45,351 bases of DNA. Source: Streptomyces solincola. Lineage in GTDB: Bacteria > Actinomycetota > Actinomycetes > Streptomycetales > Streptomycetaceae. How positions within the stretch are numbered: the stretch's first letter is position 1; the number at the start of each line of letters is the position of its first letter. Below are positions 36,685 to 45,351 of this stretch, piece by piece. Both the position numbers and the translations under genes were made by a program. Under the pieces are notes generated by a model. The model was not told where the DNA came from, ran no database searches, and saw only the letters and a program-made list of their open reading frames with translations. The stretch spans positions 1-45,351 of the forward strand of contig NZ_PVLV01000094.1 in the NCBI RefSeq assembly GCF_002982015.1, in the 5' to 3' direction.

Positions 36685-38846
36685 ATGTCCACCGCCGCAG
36701 CGCCCCGCCCGTCCCCCTCCGCCGGGACTCCTCGGCAGTCACCTCCGCCGCTTCCTCCGGCCCGTCGCCCGCCGCACCGGCGTCCCGGCCGGGTACGCGT
36801 GCTGCCGCCGGGGCAGCTCGCGGTGTCCGCGCTGGAGGCGTGCCGCAAGCCGCGCCCCCACGAACTGGTTCGTAAACCGGTGCTGTTCGTCGTCGCGGTG
36901 GGGTCCGCGCTGACGACCGTCTCGGCCCTCGCGCACCCTTCGGTGTTCACCTGGGCGATCAGCATGTGGCTTTGGCTGGCTGACGGTGCTGTTCGCCAAC
37001 TCCGCGGAGGCGGTGACGGAGGGCCGAGGCCGAGCCCAGGCCGCCTCACCGCGGAAGACCCGCACGGACACGGTCGCGGTGCGGCTCAACCACTGGACGT
37101 AAGGGGTGGATCCGCGGAACGCCGCCGGTGAGGCGGTCTCCCCGGCCGAGCTCGAGCCCTTCGACTTCGTCCACGTCCGGGCAGGTGAGACCGTGCCGCC
37201 GACGGTGACGTGGTGGACGGGGCGGCGGCCATGATGGACGAGTCCGCCGTGACCGGGAGTCGGCGCCCGTCCTGCGGGAGTCGTGAGGTGACCGGTCGGG
37301 GTCGCCGGCGGCACCACGGTGCTGTCCGGACGGGGTGGTGGTCCGGGTGACGTCCCGGCCGGGGCACAGCTTCATCGACCGGATGATCCAGCTGGTCGAG
37401 GGAGCCCACCGGCGCAAGATCCCGAACGAGATCGCGCTGAGCATCCTGCTGGCCGCGCTCACCTCGGTCTTCGTCCTGGTCGTCGTCGCCCTCACCCCGA
37501 TGGCCGGCTACGCGGGGGCCGCCCCGTCCACCACCGTCCTGGTGGCCCTGCTGGCCATCCTGATACCCACCACCATCGGCGCCCTGCTCTCGGCGATCGG
37601 CATCGCCGGGAAGGACCGCCGGGTGCAGCGCAATGTGCTGGCCATGTCCGGCCGGGCCGTCGAGGCGGCCGGCGACGTGGACACCCTGCTGCTCGACAAG
37701 ACGGGCACCATCACCCACGGCAACCGGCGGGCCGTCGCCTTCGTCCCGCTGCCCGGAACGGACCACACCGCGCTGGCCGACGCCGCCCAGCTGTCCTCGC
37801 TCGCCGACGCCAGACCCGAGGGGCGGTCGGTGGTGGAACTCGCCGAACGCTTCGGTCGCACCCCGCCGGACGCCAGCGAACTGAGTGGCCCGCGGTTCGT
37901 GAAATTCAGTGCCCGGACCCGGATGAGCGGGTCGACCTGCACTGGTGCGACGGCTCGGGCGTCGCCATCCGCAAGGGTGCGGCCCCATCAGGGGGTGGGT
38001 GCTGCGGCGCGGCGGAACGGTCCCGCCCGAAGCGGCCGCCTGGTCGGACGAGTTCGCCCGGTCCGGGGGCACTCCCTTGCTGGTCGCCGTCCACGACGGC
38101 GGCCCCCGGGTGCTCGGCATTGTCCACCTCAAGGACGTGGTCAAGGACGGCATCCGGGAACGCGTCGCCGAGCTGCGCCGGATCGGCATCCGGACCGTGA
38201 TGGTCACCGGCGACGGCGAACTGACCGCTCGCGCCATCGCCGCCGAGGCCGGTGCCGACACCCACCTCGCCGAGGCCACGCCCGAGGAGAAGCTGGCCCT
38301 CATCGAGCGCGAGCGGGCCGGCGGCAGGCTGATGGCGATGACCGGTGACGGCACCAACGATGCCCCCGCCCTCGCCCAGGCCGATGTGGGTGTGGCGATG
38401 AACACCGGTACCTCGGCCGCCAAGGAGGCCGGGAACATGGTGGACCTGGACTCCGACCTCACCAGGCTGGTCGAGATCGTGGAGATCGGCAGGCAGCTCC
38501 TGATCACCCGGGGCGCGCTGACCACCTTCTCGATCACCAACGACGTGGCGAAGTACTTCGCCATCATCCCGGCCATGTTCACCGCGGCCTACCCCGGCCT
38601 GGAGGCGCTGAACGTGATGGGGCTGCACAGCCCTCTGTCGGCCATCACCTCGGCGATCATCTTCAACGCGCTGATCATCATCGTCCTGATCCGGCTGACC
38701 CTGCGCGGTGTCCGCTACAAGCCCGCCTCCACCCTCATCTGCTGCGCCGCAACCTCGCGGTCTACGGCCTCGGCGGCCTGCTGCTGCCCTTCGCCGGGAT
38801 AAAGCTCATCGACCTCGCCGTGTACACCGTGCCCGGCCTCGGGTGA
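36685..38846 (+). pseudogene. kdpB: Decayed second copy of kdpB
   Basis: Homology to the intact KdpB at 42489 runs from start (HELVRKPVLFVVAVGSALTT) to end ([19 protein letters not shown]), but in pieces. Frameshifts lie near 36975 and in 37105-37330, where the SAVTG loop is garbled, near 37925, and near 38745; a stop occurs at about 37100. The central core is well kept: DKTGTITHG with the phosphorylation aspartate at 37695 and [20 protein letters not shown]. Some 54-base stretches are identical to the intact gene, which suggests gene conversion or a fairly recent origin. There is no kdpA or kdpC beside it. It could not encode a working ATPase. Confidence 0.88.
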
Positions 38847-38937
38847 CTCCGGAGGAACGCGCCGCCGGACGGCGGCCCCGGCCCGCCGCGCGCCGCCGAC
38901 GCGCCCAGGGAGCGGGCGGCGGTCAGTGCCTGGGAGG

Positions 38938-40449
38938 TCAGCCGGGAGATGCCGGAGACGGGAACAACCACCAGGGAGCGGACCCGCCGAGGCGGGCCGG
39001 GACCCGGCCGAGTTCCAGGCATTCGCCGATCCGGCCGTAGGCGCGGTGCACCTGCTCGAACACGGCGACGAGCAGGGGCAGGGCGAGGACGATCAGCCAG
39101 GCCCCCTCGGTGAACTTGGTGGCGGTGACGACCACGGCCGCGATGCCGGTGGTCAGCGCGCCGAAGCCGTTCAGGGCCGCCTTGGCCCGCCAGCCGGCGG
39201 GGCGCAGGGTGCTCCAGTGCCGGACCATGCCGGCCTGGCAGAGGGTGAAGCCGACGAAGACGCCGATGGCGAAGAGCGGGACCAGGATGTTGGTGTCGCC
39301 GCCGGAGAGCACCAGCAGGCCGGCGGAGGCGACGGCCAGGGCGAGCACGCCGTGCCGGTGCACCTGCCGGTCGGCCTTGAGGGCGAAGACATGCGGGAGG
39401 TGGTTGTCGCGGGCCAGCAGGCTCAACAGCACCGGCAGCCCGCCGAAGGAGGTGTTGGCGGCGAGCGCCAGCAGCACCATGGTGGCGAACTGCACGACGT
39501 AGAAGACCGCGTTGTGCCCGAAGGACGCGTCGGCGAGCTGGGCGAGGACCGTCACGCCCTCCACCGGTCGCAGCTGGAAGCGGCCGATGAGCACGGACAG
39601 CCCGATCAGCATGGTGCCCAGCAGGACTCCGAGGGCCACCTCGGTGCGCTGGGCGCGGCGCGCGGCCGGTGCCCGGAAGGACGGTACGGCGTTGGCCACG
39701 GCCTCCACGCCGGTCAGCGCCGAGCAGCCGGCCGCGAACGCCTTGAGCAGCAGCAGGGCGCCCACGGCGGTGGCCCCCTCGCCGAGCGCTGAGGCGTGGC
39801 CCGCGGCGGAGGCCGTGCTGACCGGGGTGTCGCGGAGCAGACCGGCCACGATCACCGCCAGGATGGAGCCGACGAACACCGCAGTGGGGGCGAGGAAGGC
39901 CTTGGCGGAGCCGACGATGCCGCGCAGGTTCACCGAGGTGACGAGGACCAGCACCGCCAGGCAGAGCCACACCCGGTCCGCCTACAGCGCCGGGAAGGCC
40001 GAGGTCAGCGCGGCCACGCCGGCGGTCACCGAGACGGCCACGTGCAGTACGTAGTCCAGGACCAGCGAGCCGGCGGCGACCAGGCTCGCCCGGCGCCCCA
40101 GGTGCCGGCGGGCGACCGCGTACGCACCGCCGCCGTCCGGGAAGGCGGCGATGACCTGCCGGTAGGAGGCGACCAGCACGGCCAGCAGCGCGGCGATCGC
40201 CAGGGTGACCGGCAGGGTGAAGCCGAGCCCCTGGGCACCGGCCACCGCGAGGACCAGCACGATCGCCTCGGGCCCATACGCCACGGAGGCCATCGCATCC
40301 AGTGGCAGCGCCGCCAGACCCTGGAGCCGCCGCCGGGGCCGCTGCCCGACGAGGAGGCCCGTCTTGTCGCGGTCGCCCTGGCCGCCCAGGCCGGCGGCGC
40401 GCTGGACTCCGCCGGACCGGCTCGGCGGTGACCGGGACGACACCCCCAC
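38938..40449 (-). pseudogene. APC family permease interrupted by one in-frame stop
   Basis: Right to left, the frame gives LQGLAALPLDAMASVAYGPE and the helices of an APC/Kup-like permease up to TSAFPAL, then TAG (39982-39984), then in the same frame ADRVWLCLAVLVLVTSVNLRG and the remaining helices to SPASPG. Only one codon is affected; TAC (tyrosine), expected at this place, would restore a protein of about 500 residues. The family moves amino acids or cations, and its place beside kdp suggests potassium or osmotic adaptation (inference). It may be a recent pseudogene, a sequencing error or a readthrough site. The start (GTG 40449 or 40443) is uncertain. Confidence 0.78.
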
Positions 40450-40482
40450 GTGGTGAGGGCTCCGGCCACGCGGGGCCGCCGG

Positions 40483-40565
40483 CGTCAAGGCCGCGTCAAG
40501 GCCGGGGCCGTCGGCGTATGGGCCGCGTCAAAGCTGAGGCCTCCGCCGTAAGAGGCCCATCAAAG
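40483..40565 (+). promoter_or_regulatory. Helically phased GTCAA repeats in the kdp promoter region
   Basis: CGTCAAGG (40483), CGTCAAGG (40494), CGTCAAAG (40526) and CATCAAAG (40558) lie on the same strand at distances of 11, 32 and 32 bases, so they face the same side of the helix. They lie in the 200-bp gap between the divergent APC permease and kdp genes. They fit a response-regulator array, KdpE being the obvious candidate. Confidence 0.55.
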
Positions 40566-40649
40566 TCGCTTACCGCGCGCCTGCCGGCGTTGTTTGCTCT
40601 TCCTCGGCCACTCCGGCCGAATCTCGTCCCTACAACTCAGGAGCTCACG

Positions 40650-40733
40650 ATGGCCGATCTGGCCTTCGTCGCCGCCACGGTCGCGGTCTTCGCGCTGGTG
40701 GCTCTCGTCGCCCGGGGGGTGACCAAGCTGTGA
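40650..40733 (+). CDS. 27-residue membrane microprotein preceding kdpF
   Basis: A short frame ([20 protein letters not shown] followed by ARGVTKL) with one hydrophobic helix and a basic C-terminal end. AGGAG lies six bases before ATG 40650, the best ribosome binding site in the operon leader. Its stop overlaps the GTG start of kdpF by four bases (GTGA), which indicates translational coupling. It resembles KdpF in size and topology but lacks the YPERF ending. It may be an additional small subunit or a leader peptide for the operon. It is too short for normal gene finders. Confidence 0.6.
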   Translation: MADLAFVAATVAVFALVALVARGVTKL

Positions 40734-40819
40734 CCGTCGAGAACATCGTCGGCCTGGTCGTGGCCGCCTCCCTGCTCGGTTATCTCGTCCTCGCCCTTGT
40801 GTACCCGGAGAGGTTCTGA
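40730..40819 (+). CDS. kdpF: K+-transporting ATPase subunit F
   Basis: A 29-residue single-helix protein, [20 protein letters not shown] and then LALVYPERF. The YPERF ending is the KdpF signature. KdpF stabilises the KdpABC complex in the membrane. GTG 40730 overlaps the stop of the preceding microprotein gene, and kdpA begins eight bases after its stop. Confidence 0.85.
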   Translation: MTVENIVGLVVAASLLGYLVLALVYPERF

Positions 40820-40827
40820 GCGCCGGT

Positions 40828-42488
40828 ATGAGTTCCCAGATCGCTGGCCTGCTCCAGCTGCTCGCTCTGATCGGCGCCCTCGCGCTGGCCTACCGTCCGC
40901 TCGGCGACTACATGGCCCGGGTGTACTCCTCGCAGAAGCACTACGCGCCGGAGCGGTGGATCTACCGGGCCATCGGCGCCGACCCCGCGGTGGAGATGCA
41001 CTGGCCCGCCTATCTGCGCGGGGTGCTCGCCTTCTCCGCGGTGAGCGTCCTGTTCCTGTACGGGCTTCAGCGGCTTCAGGGCGGCATGCCCGGCTCGCTC
41101 GGCTTCGTCTCCATCGACCCGGACCAGGCGTTCAACACCGCCGCCTCCTTCGTGGCCAACACCAACTGGCAGTCGTACTACGGCGAGCAGGCCATGGGCC
41201 ATGTGGTGCAGACCGGCGGCCTGGCGGTGCAGAACTTCGTCTCCGCGGCCGTCGGCATCGCGGTGGCGGTCGCCCTGGTCCGCGGCTTCGCCCGCAGTCG
41301 CACCGGTGAGCTGGGCAACTTCTGGGCGGACCTGGTGCGCGGTGTGGTCCGTATCCTGCTGCCGCTGGCGGTGATCGGCGCCCTGGTGCTGGTCGCCTGC
41401 GGCGTCATCCAGAACTTCGCCGGCATCCACGAGGTGGGGCAGTTCACCGGCGGCACCCAGCAGTGGAACGGCGGCGCGGTCGCCTCCCAGGAGGTCATCA
41501 AGGAGCTGGGCACCAACGGCGGCGGCTACTTCAACGCCAACTCCGCCCACCCCTTCGAGAACCCCACCCCGTTCTCCAACCTCTTCGAAATCTTCCTGAT
41601 CCTGCTCATCCCCTTCGCGCTGACCCGGACCTTCGGCCGGATGGTCGGCAGCCTGCGCCAGGGCTACGCGATCCTGGCCACCATGGGCATCATCTGGATC
41701 GCCTTCACCGCCCTGATGATGTGGACCGAGTTCGCCGGCCGCGGACCGGCCTTCGAGGTCGCGGGCGGCGCCATGGAGGGCAAGGAGACCCGCTTCGGCA
41801 TCGGTGCCTCGTCGATCTTCGCGGTGGCCACCACCCTCACCTCCACCGGCGCGGTCAACTCCTTCCACTCCTCGTACACCGGCTTCGGCGGCGGCATCAC
41901 CATGCTCGGCATGCAGCTGGGCGAGATCGCCCCCGGCGGCGTCGGCTCCGGCCTCTACGGCATGCTGATCATGGCGATCATCGCGGTGTTCATCGCGGGC
42001 CTGATGGTGGGCCGCACTCCGGAGTACCTGGGCAAGAAGATCGGCACCCGCGAGATCAAGCTCGCCGCCTGCTACATCCTGGTCACCCCGGCGCTGGTGC
42101 TGTGCTTCACAGCCGCGGCGATGGCGCTGCCCACCCCGGCCGACTCCATGACCAACTCCGGCGCGCACGGCTTCTCGGAGATCCTCTACGCCTACACCTC
42201 CGGCGCCAACAACAACGGCTCCGCCTTCGCGGGCCTGAACGCCGACACCCAGTGGTTCAACTCGACGATCGGCATCGCGATGCTGCTGGGCCGCTTCCTG
42301 CCGATGGTGTTCGTGCTGGCGTTGGCCGGTTCGCTGACCGAGCAGAAGCCGGTCCCGGAGACGGCGGGGACCCTGCGTACCGACAAGCCGCTGTACGCGG
42401 GTCTGCTCGTCGGCACGATCGTCATCATCACCGGTCTGACCTACTTCCCGGCCCTGGCACTGGGGCCGCTCGCCGAAGGACTCGCAGC

Positions 42489-42492
<4 letters not shown>
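40828..42492 (+). CDS. kdpA: Potassium-transporting ATPase subunit A
   Basis: A 554-residue membrane protein of the SKT channel superfamily that forms the potassium pore and selectivity filter of the Kdp pump. Conserved parts include [33 protein letters not shown] and [14 protein letters not shown], the filter-region motifs. About ten membrane helices are predicted, and the length is normal for the family. Start ATG 40828 gives the usual N-terminus. Its stop overlaps the kdpB start by four bases (ATGA). Confidence 0.96.
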
Positions 42493-44594
<2,102 letters not shown>

Positions 44595-44601
44595 GACGAC
44601 C

Positions 44602-45318
44602 ATGAACACCTCCGTAGCCAAGACCGCGCGGCTCCTCGGGGCCGGCCTGCGCGCCCTGATCGTGCTCACCGTGATCTGCGGCGTGATCTACCCGCTAGCC
44701 ATCACCGGAGTCGCCCAGACCCTCTTCCCCGGCAAGGCCGACGGCTCCGAGATCAAGGACGAAGGCGGCCGGGTCGTGGGCTCCTCCCTCATCGGGCAGA
44801 CCTACACCCTCCCCAAGAGCAACCCGGACGACCCGGAGGAGGCGGCCAAACCAGACCTGCGATGGTTCCAGCCGCGCCCCTCCAACGGGCTGGGCGCCAA
44901 CAGCGTGAACACGCAGTACACGCTGCTCCTGTCCGGCGCCACCAACCGCTCCGCCGACAACGGCGCGGTCGACGGCGCCTGCCCGAAGGACGCGGCGGAG
45001 GGCACCCTGTGCGCCCAGGTCACCGCCGCCCGGCAGGCCGTCGTCGCCGACAACTCCACCCCGACCCACCGCGTCAGGCCCGAGACCGTACCGGCCGACG
45101 CGGTCACCTCCTCCGGTTCCGGCCTCGACCCGCACATCTCGCCCGCCTACGCCGAGCTCCAGGCCCACCGGGTCGCCGAGCGGAACAAGCTCGACGTCAA
45201 GCGAGTCGAGAAGCTGGTGCGGGAGCACACCAAGAATCGCGCCCTCGGCTTCATGGGTGAGCCCCGGGTCAACGTCCTGGAGCTCAACACCGCCCTGAAG
45301 TCACTCACCCAGAGCTGA
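44602..45318 (+). CDS. kdpC: Potassium-transporting ATPase subunit C
   Basis: A 238-residue protein with one N-terminal membrane helix (about 12-34, IVLTVICGVIYPLAITG) and an extracytoplasmic domain. Family blocks GSSLIGQTY, RWFQPRPS and DAVTSSGSGLDPHISPAYAE are present, and the end has LGFMGEPRVNVLELN. KdpC helps nucleotide binding by KdpB and completes the complex. The length is slightly above that of E. coli because of insertions in the middle, as in other actinobacteria. Confidence 0.95.
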   Translation: MNTSVAKTARLLGAGLRALIVLTVICGVIYPLAITGVAQTLFPGKADGSEIKDEGGRVVGSSLIGQTYTLPKSNPDDPEEAAKPDLRWFQPRPSNGLGANSVNTQYTLLLSGATNRSADNGAVDGACPKDAAEGTLCAQVTAARQAVVADNSTPTHRVRPETVPADAVTSSGSGLDPHISPAYAELQAHRVAERNKLDVKRVEKLVREHTKNRALGFMGEPRVNVLELNTALKSLTQS

Positions 45319-45351
45319 TGGACGGGCAGTCCCGGACCGAGATGGTGGCGG
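45318..45351 (+). CDS. Possible start of the next gene (partial)
   Basis: ATG 45318 overlaps the kdpC stop (TGATG) and the frame stays open to the window end (MDGQSRTEMVA). A coupled gene, perhaps kdpD, would fit the operon, but these 11 codons do not match the usual KdpD N-terminus, so identity is open. Confidence 0.25.
   Translation, partial: MDGQSRTEMVA

Overview
The window is high-GC actinobacterial DNA, almost certainly from a Streptomyces or close relative. This rests on the codon bias, frequent GTG starts, the form of the 5S rRNA, and the gene order after it, which matches the conserved actinobacterial block pgsA2 - DUF881 - sbp - DUF881 - garA - MerR - bfn - MerR - gcvP known from Mycobacterium tuberculosis Rv1822-Rv1832.

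Region 1 (1-14840) is core genome. It opens with the end of an rRNA operon (23S-5S spacer, 5S rRNA, terminator). Then come a CDP-alcohol phosphatidyltransferase, a GDP-mannose pyrophosphorylase fused to a degenerate phosphomannomutase-like domain, two DUF881 membrane proteins flanking a small basic membrane protein, a zinc-ribbon plus FHA protein (GarA/OdhI type), a FtsR-like MerR regulator, a bifunctional-nuclease-family protein, a second MerR regulator, DNA polymerase IV, a PRC-barrel protein and glycine decarboxylase (gcvP) behind a tandem glycine riboswitch. A strong bidirectional hairpin closes the region.

Region 2 (14841-29060) is ordinary chromosomal cargo: a 68-aa DUF5999-like protein, a streptomycete hypothetical protein, a GCS2-type ligase, a CPBP membrane protease, a PhzF enzyme, a histidine-rich PadR regulator and a Clp-N protein. 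It then runs through a chain of three EamA/DMT exporters alternating with a flavin-binding PPOX protein, a MocR regulator and a LysR regulator. Both regulators have clear palindromic operator candidates in divergent promoters. A Rieske lipoprotein and a small membrane protein follow.

Region 3 (about 29198-36680) looks like a scarred accessory region. It starts where a HipA-like kinase gene is cut off after about 46 codons. It has lower GC and long non-coding stretches. It holds a secreted protein, two NTF2/SnoaL-like proteins, a 212-bp IS remnant with terminal inverted repeats, a frameshifted XPD/DinG-like helicase, fragments of a PucR-type regulator and of an ATPase, and an SDR whose catalytic lysine is replaced by glutamine.

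Region 4 (36685-45351) is potassium transport. A decayed second copy of kdpB and an APC permease gene with a single in-frame stop precede an intact kdpFABC operon. The operon starts with an extra 27-codon membrane microprotein that overlaps kdpF. The promoter region carries helically phased GTCAA-type repeats, and one 13-base box recurs upstream of the kdpB pseudogene. All assignments come from reading the sequence; no database search was run.
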